Shown one piece after another: positions 12,849 to 21,867 of a stretch of DNA of 34,176 bases. A program made the position numbers and the translations under genes. The notes under the pieces are model-generated. The model was not told where the DNA came from. It ran no database searches and was given only the letters and a program-made list of their open reading frames with translations. Positions within the stretch are counted from its first letter, which is position 1. Each line of letters starts with the position of its first letter. The stretch comes from a virus, in IMG/VR virus record IMGVR_UViG_3300042471_001107, positions 1-34,176 of that record; one strand, given 5' to 3'.

Positions 12849-13561
12849 TGCTGGTGCCCGTCCGCCGCAAGTACGTCTACAAGCGCCTCGAGCGCCTCGA
12901 CAGGTCCTCGGGCCGCGTTTATCGCATCGATGGCGAGGACATCCCGATGCCCAGCGTCACGACCATCCTCAATGAGACCAAGGACCGCAGCAGCCTTAAA
13001 GCCTGGGAAGAGCAGGTGGGCAAGGAAGCGGCCGAGCGCATCAGGAACGAGGCGGCCACCATCGGCACCCACATGCACGGCGTCATCGAGCGCCTGCTGC
13101 TGGAGCGCCCGCTGGACATCCCCAGAACGTGGCAGCAGGTCAGGGGCTACTGGATGGGCTACAAGCTCATCGAGCACTTCTTTCCGCATGTCAACGAAGT
13201 GTGGGGCGCGGAGGTGTCGCTGTATGTGCCAAGCACATACGCCGGCACTTCTGACTGCGTGGGCGTCTACAAGGACAAGCCCAGCATCATAGACTTCAAG
13301 CAGACCAACAAGCCCAAGAAGCGCGAGTGGATTGAGGACTACTTCCTACAGCTTGCCGCGTATGCGGTTGCACACGACAAGGTGCATGGCACCAAGATCG
13401 ATCAGGGCGTGGTGATGATGATGAGTCAGGCCGGAGAGCCGCAGGAGTTTGTCACCGCCGGCCGCGAATTCGACGAGTACAAGGACAAGTGGTGGCGGCG
13501 CGTGGAGCAGTACCAAAAAATAGGCCGGGAGGGCCAGCCTCCCGGCCAAAGTGCCATCTAG
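12845..13561 (+). CDS. PD-(D/E)XK nuclease, Cas4/RecB-like exonuclease
   Basis: A 238-residue nuclease with the RecB-family signature: GTHMH (H78), E123, GTSD (D137), IIDFK (D150-x-K152) and QLAAY (169-173). These residues bind the metal ions that cut DNA. The PSVTTIL segment near residue 36 and the trailing helical C-terminus are usual for phage members. It may resect ends for recombination or degrade host DNA. ATG 12845 overlaps the helicase stop; a second ATG follows directly. The last 16 codons (IGREGQPPGQSAI region) contain an inverted repeat that serves as a terminator on the other strand. Confidence 0.88.
   Translation: MMLVPVRRKYVYKRLERLDRSSGRVYRIDGEDIPMPSVTTILNETKDRSSLKAWEEQVGKEAAERIRNEAATIGTHMHGVIERLLLERPLDIPRTWQQVRGYWMGYKLIEHFFPHVNEVWGAEVSLYVPSTYAGTSDCVGVYKDKPSIIDFKQTNKPKKREWIEDYFLQLAAYAVAHDKVHGTKIDQGVVMMMSQAGEPQEFVTAGREFDEYKDKWWRRVEQYQKIGREGQPPGQSAI
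13514..13547 (-). terminator. Intrinsic terminator of the late operon, inside the nuclease gene
   Basis: A perfect 10-base GC-rich stem (GGCCGGGAGG at 13523-13532, CCTCCCGGCC at 13538-13547) with a 5-base loop. Read on the reverse strand it is followed by TATTTTTT (complement of 13515-13522), the standard rho-independent layout. On the + strand no T-run follows, so it is one-directional. It sits about 70 bases past the last leftward late gene. Confidence 0.85.
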
Positions 13562-13615
13562 GGGTGGAGACGCCCCGAGGAAGTGAAGATGGCAACTGCA
13601 ATCAATGGGGGGAGT

Positions 13616-13885
13616 TTACTTCTTCCCCAGCTTCTCGCGTTCTTCCAGCAGCCGGACCTTGACCTGAAGCTCGTTGATGTGCTGCATCATCTGCTCTTTC
13701 AGCACGGCCCTGCGCTCGGCGCTGATCGGACTGTCGGTGGGGATGCCCTCTTTGGTAATGAGAGCAGGCATCTGCCCCTCGATCTTTGTCAGACGCTCTG
13801 AGAAGGACGCGACCTGTCCCAGCAGCCAAGCCAAAGCGGCCACCACAATTGGGATGACGGCCTTGAGTACGTCTGACCAAGCCAT
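13616..13885 (-). CDS. Membrane-anchored coiled-coil phage protein
   Basis: An 89-residue protein with one N-terminal transmembrane segment (VIPIVVAALAWLLGQVASF, about 9-28) and a soluble tail with EGIPTDSPISAERR, then a coiled coil (HINELQVKVRLLEEREK). The pattern is that of a common phage protein (I recall DUF7365-type) of unknown function. Single-pass topology and a location at the end of the late operon would suit an accessory lysis or ejection protein, but this is inference. The start has AAGGAAG upstream and a TAATG overlap with its neighbour. Confidence 0.75.
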   Translation of the reverse strand: MAWSDVLKAVIPIVVAALAWLLGQVASFSERLTKIEGQMPALITKEGIPTDSPISAERRAVLKEQMMQHINELQVKVRLLEEREKLGKK

Positions 13886-14046
13886 TACTTCTTCCTTGCC
13901 GCCCGCATGTTGTCCACCAGATTGGGGTAGGGCCGGCCGGCTTTTTTGGCCATGGCCTTCGCCTCGCTCTTCTTAGCAGGGCTCATCTTCTTGGGCTTGC
14001 CGATGTCCGTGGGCCGTGGTTTGTCCCACACAGGTTTTTTCATCAT
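13885..14046 (-). CDS. Small basic lysine-rich phage protein
   Basis: A 53-residue protein starting at ATG 14046, with GAGGT upstream (a second ATG follows). It is very basic: KKPVWDKPRPTDIGKPKK, then SPAKKSEAKAMAKKAGRPYP, ending NMRAARKK. A longer frame to 14199 would run into the DUF5856 gene and is discarded. Small Lys-rich proteins with this pattern recur in phage late regions. They could neutralise packaged DNA or act as scaffolding, but no evidence here decides. Confidence 0.72.
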   Translation of the reverse strand: MMKKPVWDKPRPTDIGKPKKMSPAKKSEAKAMAKKAGRPYPNLVDNMRAARKK

Positions 14047-14048
14047 GA

Positions 14049-14423
14049 TTACCTCAACTTCCTGAGTTTGTACAACGTGCTTAAAAACGTCTCGATGGCC
14101 CCATCGATGAGATTTTGAATCGGGCTGTCTTTCTTGTCCACCGCATCGTAGCGAAGCTTCTCGATGTCGTCGAGCATCTTCTCCAGGGCTTTGATGCAAT
14201 CCGGCTCATCGGGCATGTTTAGGTACGGGATGTCCAAGATCACATCATGCCGACCCTGGTACGCCTCGGTGATTGTGTCGGCGTGGTCAATGATGGCTTC
14301 GTAGAACTCGCCCAGGGCGGAGTGCTTGGCAAAGCTACCGGGTCCGGTGACGCTCAAGTGAGCCCGGTGCGCGTACTCCCGAGCCAAGAACATAGTTCCA
14401 ACCAGACGGCCAATCATTTCCAT
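14049..14423 (-). CDS. DUF5856 (ferritin/Dps-like helical) phage protein
   Basis: A 124-residue helical protein. It carries the pattern GTMFLAREYAHRAHLSV, FAKHSALGEFYEAIIDHADTITEAYQGRHD and, at the end, SPIQNLIDGAIETFLSTLYKLRKL, which I recognise as phage family DUF5856. The His/Glu/Asp layout in the first two helices resembles ferritin-like four-helix bundles, so metal binding is possible. Role in the virus is unknown. It has GGAGTAG before its ATG. Confidence 0.8.
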   Translation of the reverse strand: MEMIGRLVGTMFLAREYAHRAHLSVTGPGSFAKHSALGEFYEAIIDHADTITEAYQGRHDVILDIPYLNMPDEPDCIKALEKMLDDIEKLRYDAVDKKDSPIQNLIDGAIETFLSTLYKLRKLR

Positions 14424-14434
14424 AAACTACTCCA

Positions 14435-17400
14435 TCACTGTTGCGGCTGTGCGGGCTGCATCGCCGCTTGGCGCTGCATCAGAAGTCCGCTTATAGGGTC
14501 GTTGGGGAACATCGCAGGATACATCAACGGAATCTGTTTCTGCGCTGGTGCAGCAGGCTTTGTCGTAGGCAGGCGGAAGTTGGGCTCGTAACCGCGAGTT
14601 GGTGGAGCGGGCGGTAGCGTGCGCAGCATCTGGCTTGCAGAAGCGCTGGGCACCACGGGCTGGCCCTCCATGCCTTGCAAGGGGGTGGTCTGCCCTTCGC
14701 GCTCAAGATCGGTAATCTCGCGAGGAATTGCTCGAGTAGTGGCTGCAACTGCGGGCCTGCCAAAAATCATTTCCTTGCTGATGCCGATGTCCTGCAACTG
14801 CCTGAGGACCTTCTCCCCGTCCTTGGGCGTGGCGATGTTGGTAATGCCGCGAGCGAACTCAGGGCTCTCCAAGGCCTTGGTGAAGATGCGTTTGTAGAGC
14901 TCGTTCTCCAGGCTGCCGGTCATACGGACCATCAGTGCAAGAGCGCCGGTCTCAGGAGCAATCCTGCCCACCATCGCCTCACGCATGGTGGTCGTCAGGA
15001 ACTGAATACCCGTTCCAAACGTGCGGCGCAGAGCCTGATCCAGCGATTCAAACGCAGGAATCTGCCCGGTTACGCTGGCAAATGCATTGACGCGGCGCTG
15101 CAGATCAGCAAGCTTCTTGAGGTCATCGAGGTGTCCGGTGCCACCAAAAAGAACCCGCAAGGATTTCTCGTTGGTATCGAGGAACGATTTAAGCCCCCCA
15201 CCGCCTTGTGCCCCCTGTGCTGCGAGTTCATAGACGGAGCGGCGAAGCGAGGCAATCTTCTCGGGGTCGGTGCCCATCGTATCAACCAGCTTCTTCATGA
15301 TCGCCGGGTCACGAATGGCATCCACAAGAACCTGCTTTGGATCAGCCTCGGGCCGTGATGCGCGGGCAAAGACCCGATCAAGCTCGTTGTCCTGCGCGGC
15401 AACCATGCGGCGGTCAATTTCACCCAGCCGGGCAACGTAGTCGTTGGCCAGATTGAGTTCATCCTTCAGCCGTGCCTGGATGGGCTGCGGCAACGCCTCG
15501 ACAATGTTGCGGTTCTTGTCGAGCACACTGCGCATGAGCTTGGGGTCGATCAAGCCTTCCTTGTTCACCACGCCCTTGCTGCGCAGCCAATCAATCGTGC
15601 CATTCATCATCAGGCGCTGGGCCTGCTCATCATTGCCAAGGATGGTGGTTACGCTGCGCAGGTTTTCAACATTCTTAAATGCGTTGCGCATCAGGTCTTC
15701 GTTGGGCAGCAGATACTCCATGCCACCGCGCTTAGCCTGCGTCATCAGCAAAGGCAGCGTCCGGTCGTAGGTGCTCTTGTAGTCATCAACCATGACCTTC
15801 AAGGCTTCGTACTCGCTCTTGAGCCGTGGTGCGCGGTCCAAGACAAGCTTCTCCACATCCTTGAACACAGCGTTGCCTGTGTCGAGAATTCGCTGCGCAT
15901 CGGTCTGGCGCACACGGCCCTTCAGCATCGCTGCGTTGTAGTCGTTGAGCGCATCGTTGCGGAACCGCTGAGCCGCCGTCAAGTAGTCCAGGGCTTCCGG
16001 GATGTTGATGTCGATCTTCGTGCTGTCTGCAGCAACCCGAGCAGCGTCCTGGCGAATCTGCTGTGGATTGATCACGATCTTGCGGCCAGGAATAACCGTG
16101 GGGATGGCGACATTGCCCTGGGCATCCGGAGTAGCAAGTTCCGTGAGCCCTGGAGTGCGGCGGCCGCCCTTGGGCTTATCCCCACGGACAAGAGATTGCA
16201 CGGAGGCACGGATTGCCTTCATGATCTCAGGATCATCAAAGGCTTTGCTCATGCCAGCAATCTGGCTGTCAATGGCCTCGTTGGTGAGGTCATTGAGCAT
16301 CTGCGCTTCGAGCCTTTCGCGATTGCGAATCTGACTCTGCACAAAGTTGTCGAGCAGTCGGATAGGCTCAGGCACTGCCTGACGCATAGACGGGCGCTCG
16401 ATCTTGTACTTGCTGATCAGCGCCAGCACCTGCTCTTCCATGTCCCTTGCATCGAAGAGCGACTTGCCCTGGTCGCGGGTGGGCAGCGGCGTTCCGTCCG
16501 GGGCCGTAGCCTGCTTGAGGCCAATGCGGGACAGGACGCTCTGACGCATCCGGTTGTCAGCTTCCATAGAGGCCTGAATGACACCACGTAGCTCGTTGTT
16601 GAGCATGTTGATGTTCTGCGGGCCCAGGCGCTCGGAGATCGCCAAGATTTCTGCTTCGGTCAGGTCTTTCTTCTGCCGCATCAGATTCTCAAAGAAGGCC
16701 TGCCGGTCAGCCTGGGCAGCCTTGAATGCATCCATCACCGGAGTACGCGCCTCGGGGGACAGGTTGGCAAACAGGCGGTCCAGCGCAGCTTGGTTCTGGC
16801 TGATGCGGGTCTTGACTCCCTCGAGGTCCTTCGGGCCCAGTTGCTGCAGCAGCCGAAGCTTTTCCTGCACCAGTGGCGTGTACATCGTAGTCTCGGCCGC
16901 GTCGAAGACAAACCCCGCCTCTGCAAAGCGCGGATCATTCATTGCAGCGCGAAGCGCGGTCAGCGCCTCCTGTGCGTCCTTGCTCTCTGCAATGGGCCCG
17001 AACACCTGCTCGAGCTTGCGCTCGGCGTTTTGCATCAGCTTCTTGGGCACGATGCGGACAATCGGGGCCTGCCAGAACTTCGGGGCGCTCTCCAGAACTT
17101 CTCGCTCAACATCCGTGAGCCGTGATCCGGGCCCGGTAAGCTGATCTCTTGCAAACCCGACCGCCTTGCCAGTGGGCGTCATCTGCGCCAGTTTCCCAGC
17201 GGCAGAAAAACCGCCGGACAGGGCCAAGGGCAGTCCTACAAACGCAGCAGCAGGCAGCAGTTCCTTGAGCAGAGCTTTGGAGGGCTGGTCGTCGGAGACG
17301 TTTTCTTCCACCGCCTGACGCATGGTCTCGTAGCCCGCGCCAAACGCCATGTCCAGAGCAAGCGCCTTCTTCGGGCTCTTTGCAATCATGTCCATCGCGT

Positions 17401-17848
17401 CCTTGGCCACGGCCCGCATTACAGTGGGGGCAGGAGTAGCAACAGCCAGTGGGGTGCGCATGGCCGCAGCCGCGCCAAGAACACCCGTGAAGGGCAGGCC
17501 CGCCCCCACCCCTTCGCCGGCGGCCCGGGAGTACCGCTCCAAAGAGTTACGGGGCGATACCTCGCCCCGGTTGAAGAACTTTGCAAACTGGAAGACTTGC
17601 TTGTCGTCCAGGCCCAGGCCTCGGCCGATGACTCGCTGCGCGGCATCAGGCAGTGCAAACAGGGCCGTGTTGAAGCCCCAGGAGGCTTGGTTGATCAGGC
17701 CCTTGACCTTGTCTGCGCCTTCCGTTACTTGGTCCGGGGCCCCTGCTTTGCGGGGCTCGGTTGCAACAGGAGCGCCTTCTGCACGGCCGACGATCTCGCC
17801 CGTGTCGGCATCAACTACTTGGCCCTGGGTGTTGATGAAGGTTGGCAT
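14435..17848 (-). CDS. Very large helical virion protein (probable internal/ejection protein)
   Basis: A 1137-residue protein, the largest gene in the window. Two Ala/Gly-rich hydrophobic segments (about 112-138 and 196-216) could enter membranes. The rest, about 220-1050, is almost wholly helical with charged coiled-coil stretches. The C-terminus is Pro/Gln-rich (PTRGYEPNF, QRQAAMQPAQPQQ). Size, composition and place at the end of a string of large late genes fit a DNA-ejection (internal virion) protein such as those in podoviruses. No lysozyme or transglycosylase motif is visible. Its start overlaps the preceding gene's stop (TAATG). Confidence 0.68.
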   Translation of the reverse strand: MPTFINTQGQVVDADTGEIVGRAEGAPVATEPRKAGAPDQVTEGADKVKGLINQASWGFNTALFALPDAAQRVIGRGLGLDDKQVFQFAKFFNRGEVSPRNSLERYSRAAGEGVGAGLPFTGVLGAAAAMRTPLAVATPAPTVMRAVAKDAMDMIAKSPKKALALDMAFGAGYETMRQAVEENVSDDQPSKALLKELLPAAAFVGLPLALSGGFSAAGKLAQMTPTGKAVGFARDQLTGPGSRLTDVEREVLESAPKFWQAPIVRIVPKKLMQNAERKLEQVFGPIAESKDAQEALTALRAAMNDPRFAEAGFVFDAAETTMYTPLVQEKLRLLQQLGPKDLEGVKTRISQNQAALDRLFANLSPEARTPVMDAFKAAQADRQAFFENLMRQKKDLTEAEILAISERLGPQNINMLNNELRGVIQASMEADNRMRQSVLSRIGLKQATAPDGTPLPTRDQGKSLFDARDMEEQVLALISKYKIERPSMRQAVPEPIRLLDNFVQSQIRNRERLEAQMLNDLTNEAIDSQIAGMSKAFDDPEIMKAIRASVQSLVRGDKPKGGRRTPGLTELATPDAQGNVAIPTVIPGRKIVINPQQIRQDAARVAADSTKIDINIPEALDYLTAAQRFRNDALNDYNAAMLKGRVRQTDAQRILDTGNAVFKDVEKLVLDRAPRLKSEYEALKVMVDDYKSTYDRTLPLLMTQAKRGGMEYLLPNEDLMRNAFKNVENLRSVTTILGNDEQAQRLMMNGTIDWLRSKGVVNKEGLIDPKLMRSVLDKNRNIVEALPQPIQARLKDELNLANDYVARLGEIDRRMVAAQDNELDRVFARASRPEADPKQVLVDAIRDPAIMKKLVDTMGTDPEKIASLRRSVYELAAQGAQGGGGLKSFLDTNEKSLRVLFGGTGHLDDLKKLADLQRRVNAFASVTGQIPAFESLDQALRRTFGTGIQFLTTTMREAMVGRIAPETGALALMVRMTGSLENELYKRIFTKALESPEFARGITNIATPKDGEKVLRQLQDIGISKEMIFGRPAVAATTRAIPREITDLEREGQTTPLQGMEGQPVVPSASASQMLRTLPPAPPTRGYEPNFRLPTTKPAAPAQKQIPLMYPAMFPNDPISGLLMQRQAAMQPAQPQQ

Positions 17849-20772
17849 TACTGCATCAGTCCTATAAGCTGGGTTGGCGTTGCGCTTTGGATGGCTCCGT
17901 TGGGCATCCGCAGATAGACCGTGGCCCGTGGGTCTTGAATCCTGCCAATTGTGCCGCCGAGGAAGGTGTACATGCGCTTCCTTGCATCAGCATCGGAGGG
18001 GATCACAAACGGATCAGACTGTGTGCCCGTGTTGGGCGTGGACATGACAAAGTCGTTCTTCTCATAGCCCAACTGCGTAAGCACCTGCTGCCGAGCATTT
18101 CGAAGCATTGCTTCCATGCTGTTGAACTGCTTAGCCGCTACTTCCTTGTCCGCAAAGAACTTGGCGGGGTCACTGACGCCCCTAGCGGTCTCACGCGCCC
18201 ATTCTTGCTCTTGCACGGCAACCCGTCCACCATCATTGGCAGAGGCGATGTTTTTCAAGATGGAGTTCATGCCGGTGCTGATGCGGGTCGAGGCGTCAGT
18301 CAGGTCGAGGTTTGGTCTCAGGGTTGCAGTGGGCAGAACAGGGACTAACAGGTTGTTGACCTTGTCCGAGAACCACGCACCGGGGCCGTAGGCCTGCGTG
18401 TAGACGCCCTTGAGGCTGTCTAGCGTTGCCAAGCTGTTGTCCAAGGAGCGCAGCGTCGAGGTGAGCTTAACGCGCTCGCCTTTGTCCGTTTCCACCGAAG
18501 TCGGGGCCTCGCCGCGATTGGTGACAAATGGATTGTCAGTAGGCCGCAGCGAAAAGCGACTTGAGATAGCCGTCTTAACGGTCGGATTGTTGGGGTCAAC
18601 AGAAAACCCGAGGAAGCTGCCGCTTTTGTCCTTAGAAACCAAAAGGCCTGCGCCGCCGTCTTCGGTAACCACGCCGCCCTTCTTGGCCTGTTCCCTAAGC
18701 AAGTCGTAGTCGCCCTTGATCACAAGCTCTTTGATACGCTGCGCAAACTTGTCCTGCTCCTGGACATCGCTGACTGCTTGAGACAGCGCGGCGGTATCGA
18801 CTTTGATCTGGCGATCTTTAGCTTGAGCAAGAAGCGCCATGAAGCCCTGCGGCAAGCCCTGCGAAGCCTGAGCAAGCAGAGATATCGGGGTCGTGCCCGA
18901 CTTGGCCGGCAGCGATGCGTACTTGAACCCGGCATCGGCCAGCATCAGCATGGCGTTGACATACATGTCATCCTTGGTGTCGCCAAGAAGTTCTTTGTAC
19001 AGAGGTGCATACTCTTTCTGCGCCTCGCGGATTCTTTCTATCCGGCTCTTGTCGGCTACAACCCGTGGTGCGGCCACATTGGGCCCGACTTCTGCTGCTT
19101 CTGCAGCGGCAGCCGGGGCACGCGCAGCGGTGCCGGCCGAATCGCCGCCTTCGATGACTTGACGAATGAAATCAGCGTTGTCCATGTCCACTGCAGCCGG
19201 GCGGGCGGCCGAACGTGTGGCGTCAGGCACTTGTACGGGCGGAACTGCCTTGGCCCGCATACCTGCAACGAACTGCGCCAACTCTTCGTTGCTTACATTC
19301 GACAGAGAGGGCATCGGAATGCTTCTGTCGGTGACCCTGTAGTAGGCGTCCTCGTAATCTTTCAAGAGTTGCTGTCGCGCCGGGTCTTCGCCCGAATTCA
19401 TTGCGCCCCTGTATCCAGCCACAATAGAACCAACGCCTAGGGCACCAAAAGCTGCTGGGGGAGAAGGAGTAAGCAGATTGCCGGCCCGTCTTACGGTGCC
19501 CATGACCCGTGGCCCAGCTATGTTGGCCATGTGTTGGGTGAGCGTCGGGTACGTCAGGAACTGCTCGGCCGTATACTTTCCGCTTGGGCCCCGCACGTTC
19601 TCAAACACCGGCCGGAAAGTTTGCGGGAACCCTTGCGACATCAAGCGGCCAGCAGCGGCATTGCCCGAGGCCATAAAGCGGCTGGCAGCGGCAGCGGCCG
19701 CCGCCGTCTTATCCGCGCCGGCTTGAGCAAAGCGCGTGAGCGGAGTGATGAACGCGCCTCCCGCCGCTTGCATCGGAGGCAGGCCATCAGGGGTGGGCGG
19801 AGCGACCTCGCCGCCGTCAGCAAAATTCCTAAGGTACGGAAGCCCCTGCATGGTCATCTGGAAATTCTGACCAGTTCCCGTATTTCTTGGAGCGCCCGCT
19901 TGGGCGTCATACTCCGCTTGAGATATGTTTGCAAACCGGTCAGCAATTCCGCCAATCATTCCCGTGCCCCCTCTGGGCATGCCGCCAATTGGAGCGTTCG
20001 TTAAATTTTCACGATACGGCTGAAGCTGCTGTTGAAATTGCTGTTGAAATTGCCGGTTTCTTTCCATGTCGTCCGCAGGCCCTGCCGGCATGCCGCCCAG
20101 TCCTCCGGGCATGCCGCCAATCCCCCTGGGCATGCCGCCCATTCCAACATTTCCCACACCCATGAAGGACCCGGCCTGCCCAAGTGGGCCTCCGGCGGAG
20201 CCTCCAACGCTGATGGGAACCTGAAGGTTGAGCATGCCACTGCCGCCTACCTCCCCTCCCATTGCAAAACCGGGCGGAGCCTGCTCAGGCCCGCCCTGGG
20301 AAAAAGGGGGAGCACCCGCCATGCCTTCAGGCATGGGAATTCCTGCTCCTTGGTCCATGGGCATCGCACCCATCTCCGGCATCATGGGCGGCGGGGGCAT
20401 GCCTTCAGGAGCCATCCCTTGAGGAGCCATTGCCTGTGCCTGGGGCAGTCCACCGATGCCACCCTGCTGCGCAAATTGGGACTGCAGCATGGCCAGCACT
20501 TCCGGCGGAGTCTCCATGGCCGCTTCTTCGCCGACCATTTGAGCAAGCTCCATGTACCGAGCGTCCACCGAGCGCATATCCCCGCGCAGGTTGTTCATCA
20601 GGATTTCAGGGTTCTGGGGATTGCGGGCCATCTGGGGCATTTCCTCAGAAGGCTCGGGCATTTCATCCATGTCCTCCATCTCTTCCTCAAACCCGGAGAG
20701 GATGCCTGAATTGCGAGCCTCTTTAGACAGAGGCATTGCAAACATCGCCCGCTTCAGTACTTCTTCTTTCAT
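17848..20772 (-). CDS. Large Met/Pro/Gly-rich virion protein with GG[E/I] motifs
   Basis: A 974-residue protein with AAGGAAGCG before its ATG. It has an acidic Met-rich N-terminus (EEEMEDMDEMPEPSEEM), a low-complexity Met/Pro/Gly region (about 104-235, with GGMP repeats), a Gln-rich patch (QFQQQFQQQLQ), FAMGGEV (169-175) and FADGGEV (317-323). After about residue 345 it becomes Ala-rich and helical. The same A-x-GG-[EI] motif occurs in the adjacent 810-residue protein. It is probably an internal virion protein. Composition alone does not define function. Confidence 0.65.
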   Translation of the reverse strand: MKEEVLKRAMFAMPLSKEARNSGILSGFEEEMEDMDEMPEPSEEMPQMARNPQNPEILMNNLRGDMRSVDARYMELAQMVGEEAAMETPPEVLAMLQSQFAQQGGIGGLPQAQAMAPQGMAPEGMPPPPMMPEMGAMPMDQGAGIPMPEGMAGAPPFSQGGPEQAPPGFAMGGEVGGSGMLNLQVPISVGGSAGGPLGQAGSFMGVGNVGMGGMPRGIGGMPGGLGGMPAGPADDMERNRQFQQQFQQQLQPYRENLTNAPIGGMPRGGTGMIGGIADRFANISQAEYDAQAGAPRNTGTGQNFQMTMQGLPYLRNFADGGEVAPPTPDGLPPMQAAGGAFITPLTRFAQAGADKTAAAAAAASRFMASGNAAAGRLMSQGFPQTFRPVFENVRGPSGKYTAEQFLTYPTLTQHMANIAGPRVMGTVRRAGNLLTPSPPAAFGALGVGSIVAGYRGAMNSGEDPARQQLLKDYEDAYYRVTDRSIPMPSLSNVSNEELAQFVAGMRAKAVPPVQVPDATRSAARPAAVDMDNADFIRQVIEGGDSAGTAARAPAAAAEAAEVGPNVAAPRVVADKSRIERIREAQKEYAPLYKELLGDTKDDMYVNAMLMLADAGFKYASLPAKSGTTPISLLAQASQGLPQGFMALLAQAKDRQIKVDTAALSQAVSDVQEQDKFAQRIKELVIKGDYDLLREQAKKGGVVTEDGGAGLLVSKDKSGSFLGFSVDPNNPTVKTAISSRFSLRPTDNPFVTNRGEAPTSVETDKGERVKLTSTLRSLDNSLATLDSLKGVYTQAYGPGAWFSDKVNNLLVPVLPTATLRPNLDLTDASTRISTGMNSILKNIASANDGGRVAVQEQEWARETARGVSDPAKFFADKEVAAKQFNSMEAMLRNARQQVLTQLGYEKNDFVMSTPNTGTQSDPFVIPSDADARKRMYTFLGGTIGRIQDPRATVYLRMPNGAIQSATPTQLIGLMQ
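20068..20463 (-). repeat. Met/Pro/Gly low-complexity repeat region
   Basis: This part of the 974-residue virion gene encodes residues about 104-235, with recurring GMAPEGMP, PMPEGM and GGMPxG units (several GGMP copies at 212-230). At the DNA level the unit GGGCATGCCGCC recurs with small changes near 20085-20150. Such tracts expand and shrink by slippage. Confidence 0.75.
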
Positions 20773-20781
20773 AACGCTTCC

Positions 20782-21864
20782 TTAGAAGAGCTTGCTTGCG
20801 GCATTTGCTGCCGCTGCGGTGCCCAAGATTCCGGTGCCCACGCCAGCAATTTGCTGGAAGGGGCTGGGCGCGGCCTGTTGCTGCTGCGTAATCGCCATCT
20901 GTGTAGACGGTGCGCCTTTGTAAATGTCGGACTGGAATGCCAACCGCTGCATGGGAGCCAGCACTTCCTGCGTTTGGGTAGCCCGAAGCGCATCGAGTTC
21001 TGCTTGCTTCTGCCGCTGTTGCTGCGACCCGAGGTTGTACAGGAAGTTGACATCCTGCTGGCCCAACTGCTGAGCGGTCTGGCCCAGGGCAGCCTGTTGA
21101 ATGCCCAAATTGGCCGCTTGGCTTCCCAATGTGCCCAAGCCCTGAGCCATAGATTGGCCCACGCCAAACTGCTGGGCTGCCAAGTTCCCAATGCCCTGAC
21201 CAATGCTGGCCAGATTCTGGCCTTGAGCCATTTGCCTTTGCTGCTGCTGCTCAAAAGCCAGCTGCGCTTGTTGCTGCGCCGAGCCGTAACCCTGCTGCAG
21301 TGCATTGATAATCGCCTGATTGCGAGTCTGGGACAGCCCACGCTCTAGTTCCGCCCGCTGGATGCCCTCGCGGCTGCCGCCAAAAGCGCCCGACCGAACC
21401 GCCTGCGCTTGCAGGTTTTGCCGAGCCATATCACCCTGACGGTTGATTTCATTTAACGACTGCTCGATGACCGCCTGGGTGTACGGGTTCATGAAGGCCT
21501 GCGCAGAATACGGGTTGAACCCTTGCGCTGATCCCATCAAAGAACCAATTCCAAGATTGGAGGCCTGCTGCGCTGCAGCAAACTGCCCACGGGTATCGGC
21601 CCCACGAAGAAGGTTGGCGGCCTCCCCCAAAGTCGAAGTGCCGGACCTCAGGGCTTCCGTGCCCTGCTGCAAATAGGGGGCATACGCACCAATACCTGCC
21701 GCGCCCATCTGGAGAGCAGAAACCTGCTCAGGGGACATGCCCGCGACTTGATACGCGGGCATTTGAACACCGGGCAAGGCCTGTGCGGCCTTCATGAGGC
21801 CTAGTTTATAGGCCTCAATTTCCGGTGCTTCGCGAACTATTTGTTCTGTACTTTCAGATGCCAT
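20782..21864 (-). CDS. Gln/Ala-rich virion protein (probable internal/ejection protein)
   Basis: A 360-residue protein. The middle has NPYTQAVIEQSLNEINRQGDMARQNLQAQAVRSGAFGGSRE (quoted in parts: NPYTQAVIEQSL; AVRSGAFGGSRE), a pattern seen in many podovirus-like genomes in a virion gene near the internal proteins. Long Gln/Ala-rich helices follow (GSAQQQAQLAFEQQQQRQ). A Gly/Ala hydrophobic tail (AGVGTGILGTAAAANAA) ends the protein. It lies between two other large virion proteins with small gaps. A role in DNA ejection is inferred from family resemblance and position. Confidence 0.68.
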   Translation of the reverse strand: MASESTEQIVREAPEIEAYKLGLMKAAQALPGVQMPAYQVAGMSPEQVSALQMGAAGIGAYAPYLQQGTEALRSGTSTLGEAANLLRGADTRGQFAAAQQASNLGIGSLMGSAQGFNPYSAQAFMNPYTQAVIEQSLNEINRQGDMARQNLQAQAVRSGAFGGSREGIQRAELERGLSQTRNQAIINALQQGYGSAQQQAQLAFEQQQQRQMAQGQNLASIGQGIGNLAAQQFGVGQSMAQGLGTLGSQAANLGIQQAALGQTAQQLGQQDVNFLYNLGSQQQRQKQAELDALRATQTQEVLAPMQRLAFQSDIYKGAPSTQMAITQQQQAAPSPFQQIAGVGTGILGTAAAANAASKLF

Positions 21865-21867
21865 TTC

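Noticed and set aside
13523-13547. The nuclease-gene hairpin as a terminator for the + strand
   Set aside because: On the + strand it is followed by AAAGTGCC, with no T-run, and the stem ends before the stop codon. It fits only the - strand.
13583-13801. A + strand frame with a good ribosome binding site (GAGGAAG) and ATG at 13589, following the nuclease gene
   Set aside because: It runs antisense through the well-supported gene at 13616-13885 and its product has no recognisable pattern. The start may be a remnant of a lost gene.
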